Shown: piece after piece, positions 19,506-33,049 of the stretch
Layout of the letters: the number at the start of each line of letters is the position of its first letter
Numbering within the stretch: the stretch's first letter is position 1
The notes under the pieces: generated by a model
Databases searched by the model: none
What the model saw: only the letters and a program-made list of their open reading frames with translations
What the model was told of the DNA's origin: nothing
NCBI RefSeq assembly: GCF_026151205.1
Contig: NC_087081.1
Coordinates: 17,541,859 to 17,605,858, forward strand
Length of the DNA stretch: 64,000 nucleotides
Source of the DNA: Bolinopsis microptera
Lineage: Eukaryota; Ctenophora; Tentaculata; Lobata; Bolinopsidae
Direction: 5' to 3'
Program-made: the position numbers and the translations under genes

Positions 19506-20127
19506 ATACCCCTTTAGAATACCCCTTTAGAATACCCCTTTAGAATACCCCTTTAGAATACCCCTTTAGAATACCCCTTTAGAATACCCCTTTAGAATAC
19601 CCCTTTAGAATACCCCTTTAGAATACCCCTTTAGAATACCCCTTTAGAATACCCCTTTAGAATACCCCTTTAGAATACCCCTTTAGAATACCCCTTTAGA
19701 ATACCCCTTTAGAATACCCCTTTAGAATACCCCTTTAGAATACCCCTTTAGAATACCCCTTTAGAATACCCCTTTAGAATACCCCTTTAGAATACCCCTT
19801 TAGAATACCCCTTTAGAATACCCCTTTAGAATACCCCTTTAGAATACCCCTTTAGAATACCCCTTTAGAATACCCCTTTAGAATACCCCTTTAGAATACC
19901 CCTTTAGAATACCCCTTTAGAATACCCCTTTAGAATACCCCTTTAGAATACCCCTTTAGAATACCCCTTTAGGATACCCCTTTAGAATACCCCTTTAGAA
20001 TACCCCTTTAGAATACCCCTTTAGAATACCCCTTCAGAATACCCCTTTAGAATTCCCCATTAGAATACCTCTTTAGAATACCCCTTTAGAATACCCCTTT
20101 AGAATACCCCTTTAGAATACCCCTTTA
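19495..20127. repeat. 13-bp minisatellite (TAGAATACCCCTT)n
   Basis: About 47 nearly identical units. Variants (for example TAGGATA and TTCAGAA) are confined to the last quarter. It grew out of the end of the SINE at 19297. Confidence 0.95.
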
Positions 20128-20456
20128 CTTCAGTACATCTACATTGTAGTGTACTGTAAACACAGTACTATATTACTATAACTATTATTAACTATTAATT
20201 GTATATATATCCTACTTCACAGACAATTCTAAAATTTGGACGAGAACAATGTTTTGAAGTTTTTGCAAATTTTGAAAATAGGTAGAATGTAAGGTTGCTC
20301 CTTCATAAATCGTCTTTTTCTCCGATAATAAATTGTAATCCCGATAATAAATTGCAATCCCGATAACACTCGACCTCTGCCTGATCCAGAGGATGTCACC
20401 ATTTCACCTTCACACAGATATCGAACGCTGTAAAAAGATGACGATCAGACCTCATT

Positions 20457-21200
20457 AAATTTTGAAAATGTTTTTATCCTGTCACTTGACCATAATTTAA
20501 ATCGATAAAAAGTATTTTTTATAGGGGAGCAACATATCGATATGTAAGAATAATGAATTTTAGAGGTATGATATATATCATACCTCTAAAATTCATTATT
20601 CTTATTTGGTACTGAAGATTGGTATTGTTTTCTACATAATATCATGAAACGGATCGTTTGCCCGCCGCGCCAGTTTGAGTGTTTCCCTTTGTTTGAAATA
20701 TAATCCTCCTGCTTGATTGCAGTTGAGCACTCTTTGGGAATCCAAGTAACAACTAATCATTATATAATATATATATGTATATTTCATTGGCTGGACTTTT
20801 ACACAATAAAAGAAAGCGGTTGTGATTAGATCTTCGTAAGTCTTTGCATCATTTATTTACATCAATTCTCAAATTATTTGTTATATAGCATAGTAGTGTT
20901 GAAAGTATTAAAACTGTAATATATTATATATATATATATATATCCATAGACACAGTGTTTCGTCCTATTAGGACTCATCAGTATGGCTCAAATCATCAGG
21001 GTTGGTTTTGCTGATGGCGGGAATCGATCCAGAACAAATCTAATTGGCGGGCAAACGATCCGTTTCATGATATGTATAAAACAATACCAATCGTCAGTGT
21101 CAAATAGAATAATGAATTGTAGCGCTATGACATGTTGCTCTTTTATAAAGTAATTTTTATCGATCATGAAACATTTTCAAAATTATCAAAATTCAAAAAG
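20457..21200. repeat. fold-back / long TIR element
   Basis: Arm 20457-20672 (GAAAATGTTTTTATC ... GGGAGCAACATA ... ATTGGTATTGTTTTC ... GGATCGTTTGCCCGCC) is matched in reverse complement by 21040-21200. The left arm has in addition a perfect palindrome of about 60 bp at 20545-20606 (AAGAATAATGAATTTTAGAG ...). The interior is AT-rich, with a TA microsatellite at 20925-20943 and a sequence CAGTGTTTCGTCCTATTAGG. No transposase. Confidence 0.7.
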
Positions 21201-21399
21201 TTTTTCACGAAAAAACTGTTTTTGGCACAGTGGAAACTAAAATAGCACCCCAGCTAGGAAGGTCTTGTGACAACTGTAGTAGACACTTGATACACTGCAG
21301 TTAAATCCTGGCATATATATTATATAGGAAATAGGTTAAACATAACAAGAATTCTATCCGTTTTTTCGTGGTGGCAGACGCAATCTCTGATCAGTTCAC

Positions 21400-21545
21400 T
21401 ATATAATACAGTTCATTATATAATACAGTTCACTATATAATACAGTTCACTATATAATACAGTTCACTATATAATACAGTTCATTATATAATACAGTTCA
21501 CTATATAATACAGTTCACTATATAATACAGTTCACTATATAATAC
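21400..21545. repeat. 17-bp tandem repeat (CAGTTCACTATATAATA)
   Basis: About eight and a half units with C/T variation (CAGTTCATT/CAGTTCACT). Confidence 0.9.
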
Positions 21546-21751
21546 ATGCTGAAGATCCAGGAGACCACTATTGTGATGAACGAAGGACCCGACCTCCCCC
21601 CCCCCCCCCAAATGATGCCAAAGATATAATTCGATGAAAAATTCCATGGCATTAATGAAAATCTTGAACAAAGGTTATGTACATACCATATTTCTTAATT
21701 TTTTTATTGCCAGTCGTTGATCATCAAAAAACAGGTTTTCCAATATTTCAG

Positions 21752-21857
21752 GTGTCGATTGATGAAATGTTGTCGCTAGCTTGTCGACAAGGAAAACAAG
21801 ATATTGTGGAGCTGTTGCTGGAAAGTGGGGCCAGTGTGAATCATAGAAATAGCACAG
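21752..21857 (+). CDS. ankyrin-repeat gene, exon 2
   Basis: Acceptor TTTCAG at 21746-21751 and donor ACAG|GTACGA at 21857. It encodes an ankyrin repeat: 'DEMLSLACRQGKQDIVELLL' then 'ESGASVNHRNSTG', with the LxxACxxGxxxIVxLLLxxGAxVN signature. Phase 0 in, phase 1 out; the 33-residue repeat spacing continues in exon 3. Such repeats form helix-turn-helix stacks for protein binding. Confidence 0.8.
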
Positions 21858-22118
21858 GTACGATCTTATCCTGTGTTTTTCAGTTTTTATAAGAACTAAC
21901 TGTGAAAATTATTTGTTGAAAAACGTAATTTAGTTAATTCGATCAACTGTTAAGACATTTTATTTTTAAATAGCTATCCGATTATAGTATAGGGAATCAG
22001 AGTTGTACACCGTAATACTATACTATACTATATACTATATACTATATAATACTATTACACGATACTTTAGGTTTACTTTAAGTATCGTGAAGGATAATGT
22101 TAAAATATTAATACGCAG

Positions 22119-22211
22119 GGAACACGCCCTTGTTGGAAGCTTGTAGTCAAGGTCACGTGACCGTTGCTAAGCTGCTACTGGACCGCGGAGCAGAGATAGA
22201 CGCTCCCACTG
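22119..22211 (+). CDS. ankyrin-repeat gene, exon 3
   Basis: Acceptor ATACGCAG at 22111-22118, phase 1 in and phase 1 out (ACTG|GTTTGT, a weak donor). It encodes 'GNTPLLEACSQGHVTVAKLL' then 'LDRGAEIDAPTG', a textbook ankyrin repeat with the TPL and GH..VAKLLL signatures. Exon 2 plus exon 3 joined gives continuous 33-residue periodicity. No fourth ankyrin exon is visible on this strand; a broken Gypsy element begins about 70 bp later. It is unclear whether the gene continues or was truncated. Confidence 0.8.
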
Positions 22212-22284
22212 GTTTGTACATTCTTTCTCATTTTTTGTACTCCCCTGCATTTTGGTAATATTTTGGATATTCCTTAATTGCGTT

Positions 22285-23180
22285 GGGAGTCACCTCTATG
22301 CACTAACTGCAGTGTTAGAACGAGGTAGCGAGGTACAACCTGTCATTGAACCGGAGAAGTGTTGAATTTGGATTCAAAGAAATAGACTTCCTAGGATTTC
22401 ATATCAGGACACAATGAAGTGTTACCCAGAAAGACAATGGTTCAAAAGGTTGATTGGACTTCCCGATCCCTCAAATAAAAAGAAGGTTTCAAAGACTTTT
22501 AGGTATTGATAACTTCAACAGACGTTTTGTCCCAAATATGCGAGATAACAAAAACCTTTAACCATGATTCTATCAGATAAAGAGAAGTTTGTCTGGGGTA
22601 ATAAGCAGAAACACGCTCTGATAATTGATAGGACAGTCTCACCTCAAAGCACCAGCACTTGGGTTACCAGATTTCTCAAAATGTTTCTACATTCTATCAG
22701 ATGCATCAGAAATCTCAGTGGGAGGAGTCTTGTTTCAGAAGATGATAAAGGCCGGAATATCACGCTAGGATGTCATTCCAAAACATACAGGAAATGTCAG
22801 AGAAACTGGCAGGTAACAGAATGGAGCTATTTTGCTATCAAGAGTGCCAAGAAAGTGGATGTGTATTGCTCAGGCAAGTATTATTTATTACTGACCTCGA
22901 GCCGTTGATATTCATCCGTAATCACCATGACAACAGAGGAAAGATTGTTAGTGGGTGTTGAGCTTGAAATCAATTGATTACACTATTGAGTACATCAAAC
23001 GAGGAAGATAACGTGATTGCTGATGCCCTAAGTAGAGTAGAATCAGAGAAAAATCCTGTAGAAGCACTGAAGCGGATGGAGACGAGTATATCTATTCATA
23101 CTGATGATAAAAATGACTCAAAATTACTGTTTGATATTGAAAGATTATAAAAGTTTCAAAAGGAGGTTAAAGCACTGCGA
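22285..23180 (+). mobile_element. Ty3/Gypsy fragment, plus strand (inverted duplicate)
   Basis: In shifting frames it shows the RT/RNase H region: 'LLGIDNFNRRFVPNMRDNKN', 'KFVWGNKQKHAL', and 'EEDNVIADALSRV', the conserved end of Gypsy RNase H. Almost the same sequence occurs inverted at 23260-24150. Several frameshifts and stops; not functional. Confidence 0.8.
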
Positions 23181-23189
23181 GTAGTAGTG

Positions 23190-26100
23190 AAATGAGCTTG
23201 AAGAACAAAAGAACATAAATTAACAGGTCCGTTCTTCAAGCTTTTTCATACAAATCGGCTCAGCAGTGATTTTTCCCTCCTTTTGAAACTTTTTTAATCT
23301 TTTCAAATATCACAGTATTTTGGAGTCAGTTTTATCAGCAGTATGATAGATATACTCGTCTCTCCGCTTCTGTGCGTACGGATTTTTCTCTGATTTCTAC
23401 TCTTACTTAGGCATCAGAAATCTTCGTTATCTTCTCCTTTGAAGTACTCAATGTGTAATCAATAGATTCAAGCTCTATCAAACCATTAACATCTTTCTCT
23501 GTTGTCTTGGTGATTACGGATGAATTTCAAACGGCTCGTGGTCAGATAAATAAATATTTTCTTTTGCTGGCAATACACATCCACTTTCTTGTGCACTCTT
23601 TGATAGCAATTGCTTCCTATTCTGTTACCTTCCAGTTTCTCTGACATTTCTGTAGGGTTTTGGGAATGACTTCCTTGCGTGTATCCGGCCTTTATCATCT
23701 TTCTGAAACAAGACTCCTCCCACCTGGATTTCTGATGCATTCTGATGAAGTAAGATGAAACATTTTGAGAAATCTGGTAACCCTAGTGCTGGTGCTTTTT
23801 GAGATGTCTTTCAATTGATCTAGAGCTTGTTGCTGCTTATACCCCAGTCAAATTCTCTTTATCTGATAGAATCATGGTTTAAAGGTTTTGTTATATCTGC
23901 AATATTTGGGGACAAAAGCGTCTGTTGAGTTACCATTCAGAAAAGTCTTTGAAAACCTGCTTTTTAGTTGGAGGGATCGGGATGTCAATCAACTTTTGAA
24001 CATTGTTTTTCTGGGTAACACTTCATGTGTTGATTATGAAAATACTAGGACGTCTATTTCTTTGAATCAAATTCACACTTCTCGGGTTTCAATGACAGGT
24101 TGAACCTCTCTACCTTTCTAACACTGCAGTTAGTGCATAGAGGTGTTTCTTCGAGAACGTTTCTGAAAATATGAAACATTATCACTAAATGCTCCAATCC
24201 ATCAATATCTCTTTCTTTTAGATCATTGATCTTTTTATCCATTTTCCTTTGCGAAAGTTGCTTTGGCTACTTTTTTTAAGTCCAATAGGCATACGTTTGA
24301 CATTATTAATTTACATTAGGCACGTGAATGAAAGTTTTTCTTTGTATTCATCTTCAGGTTTACCTCCAAACACCAGTAACTGAAGCGAAGGCTAGTTGGG
24401 ATAAAGTAGTTGCAGTTCAAACAAGCATCAATCATATCATTCTCGTAAGGAGGGGTTATGTCGGGGTTAAGGAATCTTGGGATCGTTATTTTATTCATAT
24501 TACGGAAATCTATGATCCAATCGTTTGTATTGTCTGTTAGTGCGAGAAGAGGGTTTACTAATTGTATGGCAGATTTAGAAGGGCGGATTTTTAATTCCAT
24601 TTATTTAACATCTCAATCACTTGTTGATTAACTTCATTTTTCCAATTTGTCAGGAATTCTTAGTACCTTGGCTTGGACCATACACGGGTCGTTCTCTACT
24701 AATGATTACGATGAAGTTCTCAGTGAGTGCACACTTTGGAGCTTTGCTGTTTTTGACAAAAAACTTGGCATAAAAATCTTCTAACATCAATTTGATGCCG
24801 TTTCTTTCTGATTTTCAGCGCAGTCTTGACCAATCTTACATCTGTGATGATATGGTGATAACTTGGTATGATCTTCGGTGACCATGAATAACCCAGTCTT
24901 CTCCTATTCTCACTCTCTGATTTGTCCAGTCAAATTCAGTGGTCCAAAATGTTTGGCAAAAAGTCTCTGCCCAAAAATCAAAATTCTCCTGTCAGGAATT
25001 GGCAGTGGTTTCAGACCAGATTGCTTTGTCTCCAAGTTGAACTGATTAGAATCCTGCATTCAACTGGTTCTTCCAGCATATTCAAACACCTCCAATCCCT
25101 AAACCTTATGGGACTTGGTGGATACTAATTCAGGAAACCAGTACTTACTCATCATGATATCCCTAGCTCCGCTGTCAAATAGTATGTCCACGTCCTTCTC
25201 AACCATTGTTCACTGAGATGATGCCTTATAGTCATAATTGTCTTCATTGGCAACTTTTGAAGTGTTGGGGCTTCTAGAACTTCTGGAACTGAGCTATTCG
25301 ACCTTTTCAAGGTGGGCTGGGCTATTATTTCCTCTGTAGTGGAGATAGAGCTATGGAGCTATTGTTTTCGGTCAATTTAACATTAGCTTTTTTTCTCATG
25401 ATGTACCTTCTTTGCACAACGAACACATTTTCTTTTGCGCAATCGGTTGGCATAGTGACGTTTTCTAGGCATATTCCAACATTTTCTGTCTTTGCCAATT
25501 ATATCCAGCATAGTTCTTTGTGTGAAGTTGGTTTGTTGTACATAACAATCTGTTCGGCCTCACCATCAGTGTTTTGGTCGTCCTCCTTCTTGAAACATAC
25601 CCAGCATCCTTGAAAATTGTGGCCAACCTTCTCTCAGTTCTTCTGCCCATATTGGATTTCATCTGCAACAAATACATCAAAAATCTTCTTTCTTTTATTG
25701 ATGATTTGAGGTGTACTTGTGCGTTCTTTAGGGTATTCAATTTATCTTTTCGCAATCTTGAAAAAATTTCCACCACTGCTGCTGATCCAGGTTTCCGCTT
25801 TGGATTTGTCGCATTGCATCTAGATTTGCTCTCCATCTGGTATGACTTTCAGTACTTTAGCCAGTAGCATGTCAGGTTGTTATTTTGGCTATATCTGTTC
25901 GCTTTGCAGTAAGAAGAAATAACTGACTATGTCTGTTTTATGATCTTGTGCTGGCTTCAGGTCCCAAAACTCATTCACCACTTGATACTCTTCCACTGTC
26001 CCATCTATCAATTCTTCCTAAAAAGACTAAGTCTTTGTCTAGGGTATCTTCTTGATTCGCCGTTTCGGCTAAGAGAACATAAGCTGCTGAATACATAAGC

Positions 26101-26304
26101 GGGTATCATGCTCTTTTCTGAGCCTCTGGTCAGCGTTGCTGTAGCAGCCAGGTATCTCCTCCTCCATTCTCTCACAGGACTGGGCCCACTGTTAGGTGTG
26201 GTATTTGGAGTTTGATGCCTATCTTTACTTTTATACGAGAGGATGTTAATGTCAGTTGGTGCTACAATGGTCTTTTTTACAAATGATTTACACACTGATT
26301 CCAC
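23190..26304 (-). mobile_element. Ty3/Gypsy element relic, minus strand
   Basis: From 26304 downward are gag-like basic segments (25465-25836) and a degenerate zinc-knuckle region near 25390-25480 (RKRHYANRLRKRKCVRCAKK). The aspartic protease active site 'VDILFDSGARDIMM' is at about 25150-25190. The RT start is 'IRPSKSAIQLVNPLLAL...DWIIDFRNMN' (24400-24600), followed by RNase H region sequence to about 23260. The order gag-protease-RT-RNase H is that of Metaviridae. Many stops; no integrase and no LTR pair found. The 23260-24150 part is repeated inverted at 22285-23180. Confidence 0.8.
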
Positions 26305-27530
26305 ATAAAGATAACATCCTGTATAGTTAATTGTTAGAATGTATTATCAATGATATCATTAGATTACTCAATCACATTACTATCAAATATATCATTAGAT
26401 CAATCAATCACCATTCGTCCTTGACATTCACAACGATTCACAACACATGTTCCCACTTCTACAATCCTTTTATGTATAAATTCTTTTTCTGTCTCTCGTG
26501 GCTATGGTTACATAGTGGTTGGAGATCCTAGAGCCGTATTGGAAGGAGCTTGAGCATGAAATACTCTTACATCTATAAAATGCCCTTCCAATGGGTTCCT
26601 AACTCCTAGCACTACATTATCTAGCTCCATCTGCTTTGTTGGCCCTGCAGGATGTTCTCTCCCGTTGACAGGAATGTGGTAGAGGTTCAGTGGTAAACAT
26701 CTTTACAGCCAGCAGTTTCTAAAAGCTCTGCTATAACATCCTCAATGGATGTTGTGGCAAGAGATTACATTATCCACCCCTTTTGCATATTAAGGAGTGG
26801 TTAAATTGAGTTTCCCAAAGATTTGTACCTTAGGGGCTAGGGCTTCATTGAATCTTGCTTGTTGAGACAGAATCCGAATGATTTGAGCGGGAGTGACGAA
26901 AGCCAGGAATTGCCCCTTTCTCTGATGTAAGTTCTAATTGCAATTTCTGGGATTCATTTAGGTCATTTGTAACACTTCTTTTCTCTCCTGAAAAACTTTC
27001 CCTTGATTTTCGGATTACAGTCTGATTTTCTAGTTTTTCCTGATCATCCAAAAAAATCTTGGGTGCTGGTTGTTTGAGACTAAATGGTGGAAAAGACAAA
27101 GAGAAGCGCTTGTAGAGTGCATGGAAGACTATTCGCAATGTGACTAGAGGACCCGGTTGCATCTCAGCAGACGACGTTGGCGGTTAAAGCAGGTATGATT
27201 TTTGTTTTTTTTATTTGAAAATTCAATTTAATTCATTATATCTATAAATTCAAGCGTTTACATTTCAGCATGCAAAAATTACAATGATATTTTGATATAC
27301 TAGATGACTAAATGGTACTGCAATATAAGTGCTTATTGGTTGGCCTGATGCAACTATCGAGAAAAATTAAACTTGACATATAATAATTAATTCGGCTGAA
27401 ACTGAACCAACACCATAGCATGAGCCACTTAACGTTGGGGCGTCTACAAATTTGAATGACAAACATTAACAAGGAAAATCAAAACTATCATAAATAATAT
27501 AAAATAAAAAAAGGATTTTTGTTCTTTACT
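26305..27530. other. no clear gene; possible retroelement 5' flank
   Basis: A 105-codon minus frame (26845-27162) is Ser/Lys/Glu-rich with no recognisable domain. It lies where the 5' end of the Gypsy element or its target could be. Nothing else is seen. Confidence 0.35.
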
Positions 27531-27536
27531 ATTCCG

Positions 27537-30027
27537 TCACATACTGATAAAAGAAAAAAGAAAAAGGACAACAAGCGATAGGAAATTGGATTTCGGACGG
27601 ACTCCCAAGAGGAAGTTGTAACCAACAAAAACAAATTTCTGAGACTCATAGATGATGAGGCTAATCTGGCCTGACTGTATTCGGCAGGCCCAGAGGGTAC
27701 TGAACAGTTGGCCCTTTAAAAGTAGGAAATCGCTCTGACTGCCGGATACATATGGTAGACTATTCCATTTCAGCATTGATCTATGAAAAAAGCTATTTCG
27801 GAAGGCATCCGAGAAGGGCACAGTGGTACTCATGTAAGTTGAAGTATCGACATATCCATTATTTGAGCATTGTGCTAGTGTATCGGTGACCCTCTGGACG
27901 GCATTGGAATATATTGTAGGGAGCGAAACGGGAAATTATGCTATTCACTATTTTTAGAAGGTCATAGATCTTTATAAATAAAATCTTCTGTTTAACAGGG
28001 GTATATTTTAGTTTCTTTTGCTCTGTTAGACAAGTTTTCGTCATTATAACTGGAGTAAGGTTCAATTGATCATTTAATAGCCCTCTTTTGGATAGCAACA
28101 AAACTGTGGATGATGAGTTGCAGATTGAGGGGACCTATGACAGAAACAATGTTCAAATATAGGACATAATTAACGCTAAAATAGAACCGATCTTTTCTGC
28201 CTTTTATCTAGTAGTGAAATTGACATGTTCTCTTATGTAGTCCAAGTCTAGAGGTAGCTTGTTGGAAACAAGAGCTTTTAAATTGTGCACCCCAATTAAA
28301 CCTGGAGTTTATTGCGACTTCCTAAATCTGACTGAGGGGGCACAAAGTCAATATCACTTCCAGTAAGTTTATAAAAGAAGTTATTTGAAATGGCAGTTAT
28401 CAGACCGTTTCTTTGCAGGACACAGAGAGGGCTTTGCAGTTTGTGGGTGGAACTTCATTCGATTCTCACTGACCAATCTTTATATCTGTGAGGTCATTCT
28501 GGGATTATGTGATGGTTCAGGGGTAACCATGGATCTCCTCCAAATTTTAGTGCTCATCTGCATAAAGGGGATTTGGTGCTTCAGAGACACGGGAACTGCA
28601 TTTATAAATATTACAAACAATAAAGGGCCAGTATGACTTGAGGTGACACCAGACCGAACCTGGTAGAGAGAGACGTTTGGCCTCCTATCACTACTTGTTG
28701 TTGTGCCCCTCATGATAGGAACTTAATTAAATTTTAAGGATTAGTCCATCGACATTAAAAAATATTCTATATTTACTTAAAATGAGGTCATGCGAAAACG
28801 CTATCAAAAGCTTTTGCAAAAATCAAAATATATTATATCAGTCTGGACCTGTTATTCAATGGCAAGTGCAAGATTGTCCGTAAAAGGTATCATTTGGGTT
28901 GTGCATGAAGTTCATTAACAAAACGTGTGTCGGTCATCCAAACAGATCAGAACATGCTAGCGTATACAGCAGTCTTTATGCACCTTCAAAGCTTTCATTA
29001 CAAGAGATGTTTAACGAGATAGGCTGTAGTTCTCACCGAAGACTTATCGCCCTTTTTCTTGTGCACTGGTACTACAAGTGCCAGCTTCCAATCGGGGTAT
29101 GCATCCGCTCGAGAAAGACAGGTTAAATAAAACACTAAGTGGGTATGCAAGGGGGGGGGGGGCCTTTTTGGGCACAGTTTTGTGGACTCTCCCATGGAAT
29201 CCATCAGGGCCAGGGGCCTTGTTAGGATTTAACTTTTTAAGAATCACAGAACATCTTCTCTACTATACACTAGACTTGAAAAAACAATCATCACGAAAAT
29301 CTATGTCAATGCCATAATCGCTTCTCATTGAGAAACTGCTCATAAAAATATTCGTTAAAAAGGGCAGCTTGATAGATGGATGTTTCGAAAAGCGGTTTTA
29401 TGATATTGGACAGTTTCAGGGATCCTGGTTGACTTTGATTTAGATTTAACGTAGTCCAGAATTTTTGAGATAAGAGCATCATCGGAGTCATCCTTCAACA
29501 CTGAGTCTCATTCTTTCGTCCATCAAATTTTTAAATTTTGTGCGAAAGCACGAAACTTTTGTTTATGAGACTCAGAGTTGCGTCCCTTATGCCTTATTCT
29601 CATTTCTCTTATTTCGTACGGAGGACGATCACATTCGGAGTCATACCATGGGGGTGGAACTGAGACTTAATGGGTCTTTTTAGGGATCCAGCGGTCACAG
29701 GCTGCACGAGAACTCTTCTGATCGAGTCCAGGCAAGATAAGGATCATTACACTCAAATATACTATCCAATCGTGCTAAATAACTCAGAATTCGGCCCCTA
29801 AAATTACCTTGACTATAATTAAAGATCTTTCTTTTAGGCTGCTTAATTACTTTGGTCTTAATATCAAATGTCAAATGTGATACTAAAGTGGTCGGACATA
29901 CCCACATTCGTTTTGATCTTAAAAACTTTAACATCCTTATTAGGTTTTGAATGTTAGTGAACACAAGATCTAAGGTGTTGCCTGCCTTGTGGTAGGGAGC
30001 TAATAAGTTGTGTAGGTCCGAGGTCAT
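27537..30027 (-). mobile_element. LINE relic, minus strand
   Basis: In minus-strand order: an endonuclease end 'GNTLDLVFTNIQNL...LTFDIK' (29695-30027), the RT start 'LKKLNPNKAPGPDGFHG' and 'GCIPRLEAG/DWKLALVVPVHKK' (28998-29247), then RT block B 'VRSGVTSSHTGPLLFVIFIN' (28480-28713). The catalytic FADD is replaced by 'FMQMSTKIW' through a frame change. The C-terminal 'AFRNSFFHRSMLKWNSLP' (27537-27833) follows. The reading frame is broken throughout and an 11-G run lies at 29150-29162. Probably Jockey/CR1-like; old and inactive. Confidence 0.75.
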
Positions 30028-30029
30028 CA

Positions 30030-33000
30030 GTGAGAAAATTTTACAAAGCTAGACTGTTAGCTGACAAGATGACTGACCATCTGGGCCAGGGAATCGAAGC
30101 CAAATTAAGTCACTACCAGATGTGCTTTGCGTTTTCTGGCAAGATGCTATGTACAAATGTTCTTGAAAGATTCTACATTATCTAGCAAGCGTTCCTACTC
30201 GATTCAAAATGTTGTATACAAAAGTTTCTTCCACATGAGTCTTAATATGATGGCTAATAATTTCAGCTTGAACACTAATGTAGGAACATTAGACTCGAGA
30301 TATCAATGTCTGTTCTATGGGCAATCAGAAACACCACCACGTTTTTTCTTGAATTTCTTGGGCTGGGTTGCATCACTGGATGCGTTCGTAAGATCGCCAG
30401 TGGGGCTCCATTGCTGACATTTTAGCATTAAAAACGAGTTTTCCTAATGTTTTAGATTGTGGTACTGCTGATAGGAATAATAACCGGATTCAAGCTTTTT
30501 AAATTTGTTTCAATATCTCGGTTGGGTCAAAATTTACACCATTTGAAAAGCGTGCTGAAAATAACCTGCCTGCACATGCCCAGAAACTCAATTTCACTGA
30601 CATTTTTGGAGTCAGGCTGAGTGTTCCTTTTGTTTCAATGTTTTAACTTTTGAATGAATAGAACATGGATATACGCAATTCTTAGTACTGTTTAAGAAGA
30701 AAAAAAAACCATGATTTCGGTCAATTTTGATTTTTGGTAGCTAAAATTAGAATATTTTTCAAAAATAGGCCTTAAAATTTCATTCGCTGACCACATATGG
30801 GTGGTAAAGTTATAAATGGCCCCATATGGCCCGGGTTTAATTATGTTTTCTATGTTTTCCCTTAATTTTCTAGCAGAACCCAGAAGGATTTGGCTTCGGA
30901 AGCTTCGGAAAAAAATTATGACCCATTTTTGGTACGAGCCTGAGGCGTCAAAATAGCGCGAAAAAATGAAAAATGCTAGGATTATTTAAAATCTGATTTT
31001 TTTTCATTTTATTACATAGCTTTTTGGTGCACACTTCGATATTTTATGCTAATACCAGCAAAGTTCATTGGAATAAGCAATATTTGGATGGAAAAAAATA
31101 GTGCATATGTGCCAAAATAGCCAAAATCTGGCTCAATTTGAGATCGGAATAGGTATAATCAGGGGCAACTCTGATTTCATAGGATTTTTTCTTATGGTTT
31201 TTAGTCAATATTGCCTAGTTTTTATGGTTCTCCTTTCGAAATACCCTTAAACAATCACATCAGCATGACTGATGGGACCATTTCCATACGAAAAAAGCAG
31301 TAAAAATGGGACAGAAACCGCTTAAAATTCGATGAAAATCTTTAAACTGCTAGTCATAAAAAGATGCTTTTTTGTGTGACAGAAAGTGCCAAATTTTCGT
31401 AAAAATGATTTTTTGCCACAAAAAAGTAGTGAAAGTTGTCCAATTTCACTGAAATAGTATTAATTGGACGATTTATCCAAAATTGCACCACCAAGATGTG
31501 GCAGAGGCATAAAAGGGCAAAAAACACCAAATGTCAGCATGCCCTTTACGCTGAGCCCACTGTGATCGGTCAAGCTAATTACTTTGTATTTGTCAGGGAG
31601 CTCCTCATTACTGAGAATGGGAATTTTTCAGCCATGTCTTCGTTTAGAATAATGATTGTGAGGCTTATGTTTGTAGATATATCCATGGGAATTCTTGTAT
31701 ATTGGTCATATTTAGTGGTGGTGTTCTGATGCTAAATCGCGTGTATTTAGGGAAACCGATGGACATTATTGAAACACGGATGGATCAAAATTTGTCCAGG
31801 GTTCAGTAAGGATCAATTACAATATTACTTTCAGGGAATTATTAGCAGAGATAGAAAAAACCGACCACACCTAGACATGAACCCCAAGCCAGCTGCTGGT
31901 TATCTGAAAAGTATCTTTAAAAGGTCTGTTTCGGTGACCTGGTAGGTGACCGTTCGGTTTTTGTGTAGATAGCAATTTTACAGAAAATTGCAGCTAAGGC
32001 TGTCCAATGCCAGAGTGAAAAAAATTTGAATTATTCAAATGAACAGAGGTGTTGTGAAAGAACTGTTTATAAGCAGAAAAAAGAATGTGCATATACGTAA
32101 CTAAAGGAGAAGAGCTAAAATGAGTTAATAAATTTCAAACATCACTAGATCTCTAACAATAACAAATATCCTCGTACCAGACCGCAGGAGCCCTGGTAGT
32201 ACAAGACTGCCCGGTAGTACAAGACTACCAGGGCAATAGGATGAAACGATTACCACCTCCACAACTGCCATCTAACTCAGACCATCACACCAGGACACGC
32301 AGATCTTTTACTCCAAACGGATTACATCCTCATATCTGGTGAGCCATGCCTGAATTCTTTGTTATATAGTAGTTGTTGAAAAGTATTAAGCGTCTTCAAA
32401 AGAAAATTTGCATCACTGTCCAAAAGAGTATGATTAGGGCTTACCCTACTTTGAATGCTTTAACTGTATTTGAATTCTCATGCTAAATGCGTCAAGTCAT
32501 CTCAAGCACAAATAATTAACGAAAATTTCTACTGTACAAACTGGTAACATTCTATCCCTATTAATTACCACAATTCCTTTTAAAGTACATGGTCGAACTC
32601 TGAAGGACCCTTGTATCAGAAAATCTCTGATATGCTAGAAAAACTGTAAAGTCTTATAACTTAAGGATTTAATATACTAAATGAAACCGCACTTTGAAAA
32701 ATAACTGCTCAACGATCTTTCAAAAACATTTGATGGTAATAAAACAAATTTTGACGCCTTTCACCCTGGAGGTAGACAGAATAGCGGAAAGTTCCAATTC
32801 ATTGAACTTGCTGAAACTATTGTTCAATAGACGAAGTAGTGTTTACCATGTAGAAGGGTTATAATCGTTTGTATCAAGATAAATATGTCAACAAAGTAAA
32901 GGATAAGTGGTTTGTAGCGTTATTCATAAAAGACACTCATAAATGGAGTCGTAAACGATTGACGTTAATCATGGTTTCAGAAAATCTAGAAATATTATAT

Positions 33001-33040
33001 TTGTAAGTACAAACATGATGAACCCCTCCTTGTAGGGTAG
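30030..33040. other. about 3 kb without a supported gene
   Basis: AT-rich DNA. A 97-codon frame (31436-31729) has no recognisable domain. A small palindrome CCTGGTAGTACAAGACTGCC / GGTAGTACAAGACTACCAGG lies at 32190-32235. It probably contains the eroded 5' part of the plus-strand LINE that becomes recognisable at 33050. Confidence 0.35.
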
Positions 33041-33049
33041 TGTATCGTC

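Noticed and set aside
31436-31729. 97-codon plus frame
   Set aside because: No domain, no splice context and surrounded by decayed sequence.
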